64,000 nt of DNA, from the NCBI GenBank assembly GCA_038319025.1, contig JBBQCW010000001.1, positions 186,001 through 250,000 on the forward strand. Reading direction: 5' to 3'. The notes under the pieces were generated by a model. The model searched no databases, had not been told where the DNA came from, and saw nothing but the letters and a program-made list of their open reading frames with translations. Below are positions 49,885 to 59,178 of the stretch, piece after piece. Each line of letters starts with the position of its first letter. The stretch's first letter is position 1. The stretch comes from JBBQCW01 sp038319025. GTDB taxonomy: Bacteria; Actinomycetota; Thermoleophilia; Solirubrobacterales; Solirubrobacteraceae. Both the position numbers and the translations under genes were made by a program.

Positions 49885-51326
49885 GCGACGGGCGCTTCGC
49901 CGAGCATCTCGAGCATCCGCGCGGGCGCGGCCCAGCCCCGGCCGGTGCCCACGATGGCCACGCAGGCGGATCGGCTTGCGGGGATCTCGTGCGCGTCTCT
50001 GTGCGGGTGGAGGGAGATCGCGTCACCGCCGGCACCTTCGAGGCGTCTGGCTGCGGCGCCGTCGTGGCGGCCGGCAGCGCGGCCATGGAGCTGATCACCG
50101 GCGTGAATGTGTTGGAAGCCGCGCGCGTAGGCTCGCCACAGATCGCCGCTGAGCTCGGCGGCCTCAGCACCGGCAAGCTCCACGCGGCGGATCTGGTCGG
50201 CGACGCGCTGGCGTGGGCATTGGGCGCAGCCGTCGCCGCCGACGCCCGCTGCACGCCGGCTCCCAGGCGCGTCCTGGTGGCCATGAGCGGCGGCGTCGAC
50301 TCGGCAGTCGCGGCGCTGCGTTGTGCACGGGAGCCCGGCGCCGAGATCTGCGCCGTCACACTCGAGCTCTGGCGTGACCCGGAGAACGACGGAGAACGGT
50401 CGTGTTGCAGCGCTCAGGCGGTGCGGACCGCGCGGACCTTGGCCCACGGCATGGGGCTCCCGCACCTCACCCTCGACCTACGCGCCCCGTTCCGCGAGGG
50501 CGTCGTACAACCTTGGCTGGACGACCACGCGGCCGGCCTCACGCCTAACCCGTGCGTGCGCTGCAACGGCCACGTGCGCCTCGACGCGATGCTCGACCTG
50601 GCCGATCGGATCGGCGCCCGGACGCTCGCCACTGGGCACTACGCGCGCCACGCGCCGGACGGCCTGCTGCGCCTGGCGGCCGACCCGGCGAAGGACCAGG
50701 CTTACATGCTGGCCGCGTTGGCGCCGGGCACCCTCGAGCGGCTGCACTTCCCACTGGGCGCATTGACCAAGCCGCAGGTCCGCGAGATCGCGGCGAACGC
50801 CGGGCTGTCGGTTGCGCAGACCCCTGACTCGCAGGATCTTTGCTTCCTGGCGGGCACGGGCCGCGCCGCCTTCCTCGCTCGCCACGGCGGGTTGCGCGAT
50901 CGGCCCGGCTCGATCCTCGACGAGGAGGGCCACGTCGTCGGTCGCCACCGGGGGGCTCACCACTTCACCGTCGGTCAGCGCCGCGGCCTCGCCGTCGGCG
51001 GCACCGCCGAGCCGCTCTACGTCCTGCGGACCGACATGGGTGCCGCGACGGTCACGGTCGGCCCTCGGGCGGCTCTTGGCTGCACCACCGTTCGCGTCCG
51101 CGGCATACGCCTGCACCGCGACGAGTCCGAGGTGGACGCCGTGAAGCTGCGGTATCGCGGCGCGCCGGTCGCCTGCACGCTGCGCGGCGAAGCGATCACA
51201 CTGGGCGAAGCCGTCGCGGGCGCGGCGCCCGGGCAGACGGCGTGCTTTCTCTCCGGCGACGTGGTGATCGGTTCGGGCACCATCGCCTTGGAACCTGTTT
51301 GCGCACCAGCCTCCTTGGATGTCTGA
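49881..51326 (+). CDS. mnmA: IscU/NifU-like domain fused to tRNA 2-thiouridylase MnmA
   Basis: 481 aa. Residues 1-125 resemble the Fe-S scaffold IscU/NifU: FAEHLEHPRGRG, C in GSACGDLV, C in EASGCGAVVAAGSAAMELI, and an LSTGKLHAADL segment; the third scaffold Cys is at the domain end (DARCTPA). From about 130 the MnmA part has the PP-loop VLVAMSGGVDSAVAALR, catalytic Cys in NPCVRCNGHVR, ATGHYARH, KDQAYMLA and DSQDLCFLAG. MnmA adds sulfur to U34 of tRNA Glu, Gln and Lys. The fused scaffold may deliver sulfur or hold a cluster. Confidence 0.9.
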   Translation: MSDGRFAEHLEHPRGRGPAPAGAHDGHAGGSACGDLVRVSVRVEGDRVTAGTFEASGCGAVVAAGSAAMELITGVNVLEAARVGSPQIAAELGGLSTGKLHAADLVGDALAWALGAAVAADARCTPAPRRVLVAMSGGVDSAVAALRCAREPGAEICAVTLELWRDPENDGERSCCSAQAVRTARTLAHGMGLPHLTLDLRAPFREGVVQPWLDDHAAGLTPNPCVRCNGHVRLDAMLDLADRIGARTLATGHYARHAPDGLLRLAADPAKDQAYMLAALAPGTLERLHFPLGALTKPQVREIAANAGLSVAQTPDSQDLCFLAGTGRAAFLARHGGLRDRPGSILDEEGHVVGRHRGAHHFTVGQRRGLAVGGTAEPLYVLRTDMGAATVTVGPRAALGCTTVRVRGIRLHRDESEVDAVKLRYRGAPVACTLRGEAITLGEAVAGAAPGQTACFLSGDVVIGSGTIALEPVCAPASLDV

Positions 51327-51483
51327 CTCCATCTGTTCGTACCTGTGGATGACAGTCCAGGTTCGGCGCCGGATCGCCACCCGGCCGCTCGCCGGTACCG
51401 GTGGTACCGGCTTCGCGCCCGTGCGGCGCCCGGCATCCGCCCCGGCCTGCCCCCACAGGGCACGCCCAGACGGAATCAGACAT
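51319..51483. repeat. 165-nt near-perfect palindrome between mnmA and alaS
   Basis: Outer arms ATGTCTGACTCCATCTG (51319-51335) and its inverted partner (51467-51483) match at 15 of 17. CCTGTGG (51342-51348) pairs with CCACAGG (51453-51459). The centre GCCGGTACC-GGT-GGTACCGGC (51391-51411) is perfect. The stretches between also align over most of the 81-nt arms. The left end includes the last codons and stop of mnmA. It could be a giant hairpin terminator, a MITE-like insert or a structured RNA. Confidence 0.75.
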
Positions 51484-51489
51484 CTAGAC
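51484..51489 (+). promoter_or_regulatory. Possible -10 element for leaderless alaS
   Basis: TAGACT lies 11 bp before the alaS ATG with no ribosome-binding site between, compatible with transcription starting at or very near the ATG. No good -35 is seen. Weak support. Confidence 0.3.
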
Positions 51490-51500
51490 TCACCCGTTCC

Positions 51501-54125
51501 ATGACCTCCGACGAGATCCGCGAAACGTTCCTGCAGTTCTTCGCTGAGCGCGGCCACAAGCGGCTGCCCTCGGAATCGCTGGTGCCTGCCACCAACGATC
51601 CGTCGGTCATGCTCACCACGGCGGGCATGCACCCTCTCAAGCCCTACTTCATGGGTCAGGAGACGCCGCCCGCGAGCTTGCTCACCAGTTGCCAGAAGTG
51701 CTTCCGCACCCCGGATATCGACGTGGTCGGCACCACGTCGCGGCATCTCACGTTCTTCGAGATGCTCGGCAACTTCTCGTTGGGCGAGTACTTCAAGCAG
51801 GGCGCGGTCGAGCTCGCCTGGGACCTGTCGCTGAACGGTTTTGGCTTCGACGCCGAGCAGATCTGGATCACCGTCTTCGAGGGTGACGACGCCCTGGGCA
51901 TCGGACCCGACGAGGAGGCCATCGATGCGTGGCTGGCGGTCGGCGTCCCCCGTGAGCGGATCGTGCTGTGCCCGCGCTCGGAGAACTTCTGGCAGGCGGG
52001 GCCGATCGGCCCGTGCGGACCATGCTCGGAGCTGTATCTGGACCGCGGGCTCGCTTTCGGCTCCGCGGACGACCTTCCCGGGGGGGAGAACGAGCGGTTC
52101 CTCGAGTACTGGAACCTCGTCTTCATGCAGTTCAACCAGGACCCGGTCGGCACGCTCACGCCGCTGCCCAACCAGAACATCGACACCGGCTTGGGCCTGA
52201 ACCGGATGGCGCTCATCCAGCAGGGCACGCCTTCGATCTTCGAGACCGACCAGTTCGCCCCGCTGATCGCACTAGGCGAGGAACTGAGCGGCCGCAAATA
52301 CAACAGTGACGAGGAGACCACGCGGGCGTTGCGCATCCTCGCCGACCACGCCCGCGGGATGACCGCGCTGGTGGCCGACGGCGTTGTGCCCTCCAACGAG
52401 GACCGCGGCTACGTGCTGCGGCGCATCATGCGCCGCGCGATCCGAGAGGGCCGCCGGATCGGGATCGAGGATTCCTTTCTGCCCGTGTTCGCCGATCGCG
52501 TCACCGAGCTCATGGGCCCTGCGTATCCCGAACTGGTGGAGCGCCGTGACGCCGTGCAGCAGTGGCTGGCCGCCGAGGAGGCGTCCTTCGGCCGCACCCT
52601 CGCGCAAGGCACACAGCTGCTGGAGGATCTCGTCGACCGCGCCAAGGAGACGGGAGCTGAGGGGATCGGCGCCGAGGATGCTTTCAAGCTGCACGACACC
52701 TTCGGCTTTCCCTTCGATCTCACGCGCGAGATGGCCGCCGAGCGCGGCCTCGGTGTCGACGAGCCTGGGTTCGATGGGTTGATGGACGCGCAGCGCGCCC
52801 GGTCGGCCGGTGGCGCCAAGCGGGCCGGCAAGGTCGGCGGCGACGTGGACCTGGTGCGGTCGCTGAGCGAGACGAGGACGGACTTCACGGGCTACGAATC
52901 GGCCGAGCAGTGGACGACCGTCAGCGCGGTCGGCGAGGACGACGGGCGCACGATCGTCAAGCTCGCTGAATCTCCGTTCTACGCCACCGGTGGCGGCCAG
53001 ATCCACGATCGCGGCACGATCGAGGCTGAGAGTGGCGACGCGGTGGCCGGCGTCGTCGGAGTGCTGCGCGCCGGGGACGACCAGGCAATCGTCGTCGAGA
53101 TGCAGCAGGGAACGCTGCGGGCTGGTGAGCGCGTCGTGGCCCGCGTGGATCGTGCCGCCCGCCACGCCACGCAGGCCAACCACACCGCCACCCACCTCTT
53201 GCACGCGGCGCTGCGGACTACGCTCGGCGACCATGTTCACCAGGCCGGCTCCTACGTCGGCCCGGACAAGCTGCGCTTTGACTTCACTCACGGGCATGGG
53301 CTGAGCGCCGGTGAGTTGGCTCAGGTCGAGGACGACGTCAACCGTCTCGTACTGGAGAACCTCCCTGTCCGGCCGATCACCACTTCGTTGGATGAGGCAC
53401 GGCGCTTGGGCGCGATGGCGCTCTTCGGTGAGAAGTACGGCGATGTGGTTCGGATGGTGGAGATCGGCGACGGCTCTGTCTCCCGTGAACTGTGCGGCGG
53501 TACGCACGTGCGCACGACAGCGGAGATCGGTGTGGTGAAGATCACCACCGAGACGTCCAGCGCGGCGAACGTGCGACGCATCGAGGCGCTCACCGGACCG
53601 GAGGCGGTGGCCTACCTGCGCCGGCGCGACGCGATGTTCGCCCAGACCGCTGCGGCGCTGAAGACCGAGCCGGACCGGGTGTTGGAGCGCGTCGGTGCGT
53701 TGACCGATGCAGCCAAACAGGCGCGTAAGGCCGGAGCCGGCGGGGCGGGCGCAGTGGACGCGACGCTGCTGGCAGCGCGCGCGGCCGACGTGGAGGGCGC
53801 GACCGTCCTCACCGACCTCGTGCAAGTGTCGGACGCCAAGGCACTGCCCACGGTCGTGGAAGCGGTGAAAGCACACCTCGGCGACGCCGTGATCCTGCTG
53901 GGCGCGGCCATCGACGGGCGCGTTGCGTTCGTATGTTCGGTCGCCCCATCACTCGTGGAACGCGGCGTGAAAGCCGGCGACATCGTCAAGGTGGCCGCTA
54001 CGGTGGCCGGCGGCGGTGGTGGCGGGCGCGACACGATGGCCCACGCCGGCGGCCGGGATCCTGAGAAGCTCGCGGACGCGGTCGCCGCGGGGCGGGCGGC
54101 GATCGAGGCGGCGCTGCGCGGCTGA
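51501..54125 (+). CDS. alaS: Alanyl-tRNA synthetase
   Basis: 874 aa from ATG 51501. Class II catalytic core (FFAERGHKRLPSESLVP, SCQKCFRTPDIDVVG, FFEMLGNFSLGEYFK), editing domain with the HxxxH motif NHTATHLLHAAL and the distal CGGTHVRTTAEIG, and the C-terminal C-Ala region with the Gly-rich GGGGGGRDTMAHAGG. Full length. Followed 16 bp later by ruvX, a common bacterial order (alaS-ruvX-mltG-aroE). Confidence 0.97.
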   Translation: MTSDEIRETFLQFFAERGHKRLPSESLVPATNDPSVMLTTAGMHPLKPYFMGQETPPASLLTSCQKCFRTPDIDVVGTTSRHLTFFEMLGNFSLGEYFKQGAVELAWDLSLNGFGFDAEQIWITVFEGDDALGIGPDEEAIDAWLAVGVPRERIVLCPRSENFWQAGPIGPCGPCSELYLDRGLAFGSADDLPGGENERFLEYWNLVFMQFNQDPVGTLTPLPNQNIDTGLGLNRMALIQQGTPSIFETDQFAPLIALGEELSGRKYNSDEETTRALRILADHARGMTALVADGVVPSNEDRGYVLRRIMRRAIREGRRIGIEDSFLPVFADRVTELMGPAYPELVERRDAVQQWLAAEEASFGRTLAQGTQLLEDLVDRAKETGAEGIGAEDAFKLHDTFGFPFDLTREMAAERGLGVDEPGFDGLMDAQRARSAGGAKRAGKVGGDVDLVRSLSETRTDFTGYESAEQWTTVSAVGEDDGRTIVKLAESPFYATGGGQIHDRGTIEAESGDAVAGVVGVLRAGDDQAIVVEMQQGTLRAGERVVARVDRAARHATQANHTATHLLHAALRTTLGDHVHQAGSYVGPDKLRFDFTHGHGLSAGELAQVEDDVNRLVLENLPVRPITTSLDEARRLGAMALFGEKYGDVVRMVEIGDGSVSRELCGGTHVRTTAEIGVVKITTETSSAANVRRIEALTGPEAVAYLRRRDAMFAQTAAALKTEPDRVLERVGALTDAAKQARKAGAGGAGAVDATLLAARAADVEGATVLTDLVQVSDAKALPTVVEAVKAHLGDAVILLGAAIDGRVAFVCSVAPSLVERGVKAGDIVKVAATVAGGGGGGRDTMAHAGGRDPEKLADAVAAGRAAIEAALRG

Positions 54126-54141
54126 TGCCGCGGGCACGGAC

Positions 54142-54546
54142 ATGCGAGTGCTGGCTCTTGACTACGGCAGCGCACGCTGCGGCTGCGCTGTGAGCGACCC
54201 GACGGGCACGCTCGCAACCCCCGTAGACCCGGTGCTTCGACCCGCGACGCGACGCGGGTTCGTCCGTCTGGTGGAGGTCATCCGCGAGCGCGAAGCCGAC
54301 CGGGTCGTCGTCGGGCTGCCGCTGTCGTTGCGAGGTCACGACACCGACCAGACGCGAGAGACAAGAGCCTTCGCCGAGCGCCTGGCGCTGGCGATCCGCG
54401 GAACGCCCGTCGACCTGTACGACGAACGATTCACGACGGCTATCGCCTCGCGCTCGGGGGGCGACGGCACGAGCGAGGACTCCCGCGCCGCCGCCGTCCT
54501 TCTTGAAGATTGGCTGGCCCGTCACGGCCATGAGGTGGCGCAATGA
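54142..54546 (+). CDS. ruvX: Putative pre-16S rRNA nuclease / Holliday junction resolvase YqgF
   Basis: 134 aa from ATG 54142. RNase H-like fold with DYGSARCGCAVSDPTGT (first Asp), VVVGLPLSLRG, YDERFTTAIA (Glu) and DSRAAAVLLEDWL (last Asp). The family processes the 5' end of 16S rRNA. Overlaps mltG by 4 bp. Confidence 0.93.
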   Translation: MRVLALDYGSARCGCAVSDPTGTLATPVDPVLRPATRRGFVRLVEVIREREADRVVVGLPLSLRGHDTDQTRETRAFAERLALAIRGTPVDLYDERFTTAIASRSGGDGTSEDSRAAAVLLEDWLARHGHEVAQ

Positions 54547-56018
54547 ACCGCAGTGATGCAGACCGCGAGAACGCCCGCCGCGATCGGGAGATCCGCCGCC
54601 TGGAGCGCGCCGGCGAGCCGGTTCCGCCTGAACTGCGCGAGCGGGCTGGAGCCGCCGCGCCGCCGACGCCCGCGCCTGCCGGGCCGTCCGCGTACGTGCC
54701 GCCGCCCGCGCCGGTCGTGCCACCGGCGCCCGTCGACGTGGGACGTGAGGGATCTGACGTTCACGGGGTGAACGTGGAACCACACACGTTGGATCCGGGC
54801 GCCCCGCAGGCTCAGGGCGCGCCGGCGGACCCCGCGTACCACACCGACGAGCACCCGATCTACCACACCGACGAGCACGATCTTCCTGCGGGAACTCCGC
54901 TGCACGCCCCGATCGTTACCCCCCCGCCGCCCTCTGTGGCCGCGACCGCCGGCCGGCCGGTGCGCCGGCGCCGGGGACGACGCATCGCTGTCATCAGCGT
55001 CCTGGCGCTACTCGGCGTGGCGATCGCCTGGTTTGCCATCTCGCTGACCCAGCCCTTCACCGGTAAGGGCAGCGGGCGTGTGGTCGTGACCGTGCCGGCC
55101 GGAGCATCCACGTCGCAGATCGGCGACTTGCTCGCCAAGGAGGGCGTGGTGGACTCGGCGTTCTTCTTCGGGTTGCGGGCGCGGATGGACGGCACCAAGC
55201 TGCGATCGGGCAGGTACACACTGCTGAAGGGCATGTCGTACGGCGACGCACTCATCGCGCTGAGCACCGTACCTGCCGCCCCCAAGACCGTGAGCATCAC
55301 GATTCCCGAGGGCCTGTCACGCAGGGAGATCTCGCCGCGCACCAGCGCAGCCGGGCTGAGCGGCAACTACGTACGCGCCACGGCCTCCTCACCCCGGCTG
55401 CACCCCAGTGCCTACGGCGCCCCGCGCGGTACCCGCAACCTTGAGGGCTTCCTCTTCCCGGCCACCTACGAACTGAAGCCGGGGGCGAAGGTCAACGCCC
55501 TCGTCAACGACCAGTTGCGCACCTTCCGCCAGCGCTTCGCGACGATCGACATGCGATCCGCGAAGCATAAGAACCTGACGGGCTACGACATCATCACGAT
55601 CGCCTCGATGATCGATCGGGAGACGGCCTACCCCAAGGATCGCGCCAAGATCGCCGCCGTCATCTACAACCGGCTCCATCAGGGCATCCCGCTCGGCATC
55701 GACGCCACGACCCGGTACGAGTTCCACAACTGGACCAAGCCGCTGAAGCAGAGTGAGCTGTCCTCCCCGTCGAAGTACAACACCCGGACCCACAAGGGCC
55801 TGCCGCCGACGCCGATCGGCAATCCGGGCATGGCTTCCCTGCGCGCCGCTGCTCACCCTGCCGCGGGCAGCTATCTGTTCTACGTGGTCAAGCCGTGCGG
55901 GAACGGCGCTTCGGCCTTCTCCAGCACGAACGCGCAGTTCCTGAAGGACGTCGCGGCGTACAACGCCGCGCGCGCCAAGAACGGCGGCAACGACCCCAGC
56001 ACCTGCAAGAAGAAGTAG
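54543..56018 (+). CDS. mltG: Endolytic murein transglycosylase MltG
   Basis: 491 aa. A long cytosolic Pro-rich N-terminus (about 140 residues, with a tandem HTDEHPIYHTDEH repeat) precedes one TM helix (VISVLALLGVAIAWFAISL) and the YceG domain. Motifs: EGFLFPATYEL, IASMIDRETAYPKDRAKIAA (catalytic Glu), NTRTHKGLPPTPIGNPGMAS. It cuts nascent peptidoglycan near the membrane and sets glycan chain length. Confidence 0.94.
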   Translation: MNRSDADRENARRDREIRRLERAGEPVPPELRERAGAAAPPTPAPAGPSAYVPPPAPVVPPAPVDVGREGSDVHGVNVEPHTLDPGAPQAQGAPADPAYHTDEHPIYHTDEHDLPAGTPLHAPIVTPPPPSVAATAGRPVRRRRGRRIAVISVLALLGVAIAWFAISLTQPFTGKGSGRVVVTVPAGASTSQIGDLLAKEGVVDSAFFFGLRARMDGTKLRSGRYTLLKGMSYGDALIALSTVPAAPKTVSITIPEGLSRREISPRTSAAGLSGNYVRATASSPRLHPSAYGAPRGTRNLEGFLFPATYELKPGAKVNALVNDQLRTFRQRFATIDMRSAKHKNLTGYDIITIASMIDRETAYPKDRAKIAAVIYNRLHQGIPLGIDATTRYEFHNWTKPLKQSELSSPSKYNTRTHKGLPPTPIGNPGMASLRAAAHPAAGSYLFYVVKPCGNGASAFSSTNAQFLKDVAAYNAARAKNGGNDPSTCKKK

Positions 56019-56026
56019 GCGATTAG

Positions 56027-56809
56027 GTGCCGCGACTCGGCGTGCTCGGTTGGCCGGTGGCTCACAGCCGATCGCCGGCGATGCACAACGCAGCGCTGGC
56101 GACGATGGGGCTCGCCGAGGAGTGGCGCTACCAGCTACTTCCGGTGCCGCCCGATGCGTTTGCCGAGACGGTGCGCGGCCTCCGAGCGGCCGGCTTCGTG
56201 GGCGCCAACGTGACGATTCCCCATAAAGAGGCTGCGCTCAAGGTGGCCACCGACGCCACCGACGCCGCTCGGGCGATCGGGGCCGCCAACACCCTCACCT
56301 TCGGCGAGGACGGCCAAATCCACGCCGACAACACCGACGCCCCGGGGCTACTGGCGGCACTGCCCACCTCGCCGTCAGGCAACACCGCCCTGATCCTCGG
56401 CGCGGGCGGCAGCGCGCGGGCCGCCGCCTGGGCGCTGCGGAGCGCGGGCGCCCAGGTGAGCGTCTGGAACCGCACGGCGCAACGTTCCCACGCGTTGGCC
56501 ACGGATCTGGGTGTGGAGGCCGTCGACACGCCGCAGGGCGCTGATCTGCTCGTGCACTGCACCTCGATCGGCTTGGGTGGCGAGGACGCGGCGGCTGCGC
56601 TGCACGTGGGTGACATGAGCGCCTACGCGACCATTGTGGACCTCGTCTACACGCCCGGCGGCACGCCGTTGCTGCACGCAGCTCAGGCCGCCGGCTGCAT
56701 AACCGTTGACGGGTTGGAGATTCTCGTGCGCCAAGGCGCGCTCAGCCTGGAGCGTTGGACGGGGCGTCCGGCGCCGCTCGACGAGATGCGCACAGCCGCC
56801 GCCGGGTAG
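56027..56809 (+). CDS. aroE: Shikimate dehydrogenase
   Basis: 260 aa from GTG 56027. Substrate site GWPVAHSRSPAMHNAAL (SxS), NVTIPHKEAAL with catalytic Lys, NTDAPGLLAAL with Asp, nucleotide loop LILGAGGSARAAAWAL and WNRTAQRSHAL (NRT suggests NADPH). Reduces 3-dehydroshikimate to shikimate; the pathway continues with aroC and aroKB at the window end. Confidence 0.95.
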   Translation: MPRLGVLGWPVAHSRSPAMHNAALATMGLAEEWRYQLLPVPPDAFAETVRGLRAAGFVGANVTIPHKEAALKVATDATDAARAIGAANTLTFGEDGQIHADNTDAPGLLAALPTSPSGNTALILGAGGSARAAAWALRSAGAQVSVWNRTAQRSHALATDLGVEAVDTPQGADLLVHCTSIGLGGEDAAAALHVGDMSAYATIVDLVYTPGGTPLLHAAQAAGCITVDGLEILVRQGALSLERWTGRPAPLDEMRTAAAG

Positions 56810-56821
56810 CCTGCCGGGCCG

Positions 56822-57697
56822 ATGCGTTACGAAATCACCTACGAGTCCACCTACCGGTACACCGCGCCCGTCGTCGGCAACTTCAACCGCCTGCGGATGC
56901 GGCCCACCACGGGGGGCACGCAGCGCTGCGAGCACTTCGACGTGAGCGTGCAACCAGGCCCGGACCGGTTGAACACCTACCAGGACCTGTTTGGCAACGA
57001 AGTCACCGAGCTGCTCGTCGCCGCGCCACTGCAACGGCTGCACATCCAGGTGGAGGCGACGGTGGCCACCACGGACCCGATGCCGCCGCCGGACGGCGCC
57101 TGGACCGATCTACAAGGGGACGGCTACCGCCAGGCCGCCGGGGCCTACCGCTATCACCCCTACGGCTACCTCCACGAGAACAAGGACCTGGTCAAGCTGG
57201 TGGGGGAGGTGCGCGGCAAGACTCCGGGGGAGACCCTGCGCAACGTCACGACCCTGCTGCCCGAGCGGTTCCGCTACGAGGCGGGCGTCACCGACGCCAA
57301 GACCACGACCCCCCGGTTTGTCTCACTCGGCGCCGGCGTGTGTCAGGACTTCGCCCACCTCGCGCTGGCCCTGCTGCGCTCGCACGACATGGGCGCCCGT
57401 TACGTGAGCGGGTACTTCTTCACGTCGCCGGACGGTCCGGATGGCACAAGTGCAGAGGTGCAGACGCACGCCTGGATCGAGGCGCTGCTTCCCGTCGATG
57501 GTGACAGCCCACCGGTGTGGTTCGCCGTTGATCCCACCAACGCGATCATCGCCGGCGGCAACCACGTGAAGATCGGGCATGGCCGCATGTACTCCGATGT
57601 CTCCCCGGTGGAAGGCACGTTCTCCGGGGAGGCGAAGTCGACCGTCGAGGCGCACGTGTCGATGCGGCGGGTCCCGACGACGCTGGACCCTGCGTAG
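56822..57697 (+). CDS. Transglutaminase-like cysteine protease domain protein
   Basis: 291 aa. N-terminal beta domain of about 120 residues (EITYESTYRYTAPVVGNFN), then the papain-like core with Cys in GAGVCQDFAHLALALLRSH, His in QTHAWIEALLP and Asp in FAVDPTNAII; VKIGHGRMYSDVSPVEG is the typical end. A family of bacterial transglutaminase-like proteins, probably peptidases or amidases, of unknown substrate. Confidence 0.9.
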   Translation: MRYEITYESTYRYTAPVVGNFNRLRMRPTTGGTQRCEHFDVSVQPGPDRLNTYQDLFGNEVTELLVAAPLQRLHIQVEATVATTDPMPPPDGAWTDLQGDGYRQAAGAYRYHPYGYLHENKDLVKLVGEVRGKTPGETLRNVTTLLPERFRYEAGVTDAKTTTPRFVSLGAGVCQDFAHLALALLRSHDMGARYVSGYFFTSPDGPDGTSAEVQTHAWIEALLPVDGDSPPVWFAVDPTNAIIAGGNHVKIGHGRMYSDVSPVEGTFSGEAKSTVEAHVSMRRVPTTLDPA

Positions 57698-57726
57698 CGC
57701 CTGGGTCCAGCCCCAGCCTGCCGCGG

Positions 57727-58902
57727 TCAGCTCTCGCTGATCTGGAGCTTCAGCTCGGTACCTACACGCAGCGAGCGCCGGCCGTCCAGAAGAGCCAGCA
57801 GTTCCTCGCCCACTACTTCACGTCGCCAGCCCTGCAGCGTGCGCACATCCGGCTCGGCGAGGTTCTGCCGTACGCAGGCAACGACCTTGGCGAGGTCGGC
57901 CTTGGAGGCGATCAGTTCGTACGCCAGGCCCGACTCGGTCGCCCGCGTGCGCACCAGCGCCTCGGCCACCGCGACGAGCGGTGCATCCTCGGTGGAGCCG
58001 GACACGGGACGCTCGCCGTCACCGGGCATCGGCTCGCGTTCCATCCCGCGCTCGACGGCCTCGATCAGAGAACGCCCGCGCCGGTGCTGCGTGGCCTGGT
58101 TCAGGCCGCGAATCTGCTCCAGTCGCTCGGCCGTCCGTGGGCGGCGCTTGGCGATCTCCATCAGGACGGCGTCCTGCACCACCGTCGAAGGAGGCCGGTC
58201 GGCCGATTCAGCCGCTTCCTCGCGCCATTCGATCAGCTCGCGGGCCACAGCGCGAGTACGGGCATCCGCCCCGCCGATCCGTGGAAGCTTCTCGAACAAA
58301 GCGTCGGGGATGCGCTCGTCGTTCACCGCTTCCAGCCGGCGGCATTCCTCTCGCGCCCACTCCAAGCGGCCCAGGCCGGCCAACCGATCCTGCAGGGTTC
58401 CGGCGAGGGCCAAGAGGTCGCGGACATCCTCGGCGGCGTACTTGCGCTGCTCATCGCTCAGCGGGCGCGAGTCCCAGCGGGTGAAGCTGGCGGACTTGTC
58501 CAGACGGATGTCGAGGATCTCGTGCATCAGCGCCTCGTAGCCCATCTGGGCGCGCAGTCCGGCGAACCCGGCGGCGATCTGCGTGTCGAACAGGTTGGTG
58601 ATCTCGGTCTTCCACACGCGCTTGAGCAGCCCGACGTCCTGGCGGCCCGCGTGCATCACGACCTCTACGTCGGGGTCGGCCAGCAGGGCCGCAATCGGCG
58701 TGGCATCCAGTTCTCCCTCAAGCGGGTCGAGGATCTCGATGCGTGCGGGGCCGTGGGCCGGGTCATCATCGTTGTCGACCGACACCTGCGCCAGACACAG
58801 GAGCGGCTGGTAGCGACCCTCGCCCATGAACTCGGTGTCGATGCCGAAGCGGCCGTGACGGCGGGCGGCCTCAGCCAGGGAGGCGGGGATGGAGTCAGCC
58901 AT
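57727..58902 (-). CDS. rnd: Ribonuclease D
   Basis: 391 aa. DEDD exonuclease motifs: FGIDTEFMGEGRYQ (Exo I, D and E), HAGRQDVGLL (Exo II, D) and DEQRKYAAEDVRDLLALA (Exo III, Y-x3-D). Then HRDC domains (REECRRLEAV to ARELIEWREEAAE). A 3'-5' exoribonuclease for tRNA and other stable RNA maturation. Confidence 0.93.
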   Translation of the reverse strand: MADSIPASLAEAARRHGRFGIDTEFMGEGRYQPLLCLAQVSVDNDDDPAHGPARIEILDPLEGELDATPIAALLADPDVEVVMHAGRQDVGLLKRVWKTEITNLFDTQIAAGFAGLRAQMGYEALMHEILDIRLDKSASFTRWDSRPLSDEQRKYAAEDVRDLLALAGTLQDRLAGLGRLEWAREECRRLEAVNDERIPDALFEKLPRIGGADARTRAVARELIEWREEAAESADRPPSTVVQDAVLMEIAKRRPRTAERLEQIRGLNQATQHRRGRSLIEAVERGMEREPMPGDGERPVSGSTEDAPLVAVAEALVRTRATESGLAYELIASKADLAKVVACVRQNLAEPDVRTLQGWRREVVGEELLALLDGRRSLRVGTELKLQISES

Positions 58903-58914
58903 AGACGCCCCAGG

Positions 58915-59178
58915 CTATTGGGGTGGCTCGGCGGGAGGCCGCTCGTCGGGCCAGAAGCCGTGCTGCAGGTAATAGTCCCGCGCGTCCTGCTCGTCGCCGC
59001 GCTCAAGATCCCCGGTGGCGCCGATGCGAAAGAGGACGTTGATCAGGTAGATCGCCAGCCCCGCGCCGACGATCGCGGCACCACCCTCGGTGCGCGACTC
59101 GACGGGGCCGAGAATCATGGCGGCGACGCCGGCGAGGCAGACGAGGGCAGGCAGCCAGTAGCGGACGAACTGCGTCAT
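58915..59178 (-). CDS. Small two-TM protein
   Basis: 87 aa with two TM helices (YWLPALVCLAGVAAMILG and GAAIVGAGLAIYLINVLFRI) and a cytosolic tail (DERPPAEPP). Conserved-looking, unknown. It overlaps the stop codon of gluQRS upstream on the same strand by 1 bp and precedes RNase D. Confidence 0.7.
   Translation of the reverse strand: MTQFVRYWLPALVCLAGVAAMILGPVESRTEGGAAIVGAGLAIYLINVLFRIGATGDLERGDEQDARDYYLQHGFWPDERPPAEPPQ

Noticed and set aside
52272..53876. 534-aa open frame antisense to alaS
   Set aside because: Shadow of a highly conserved alaS gene in GC-rich DNA; no domain of its own.
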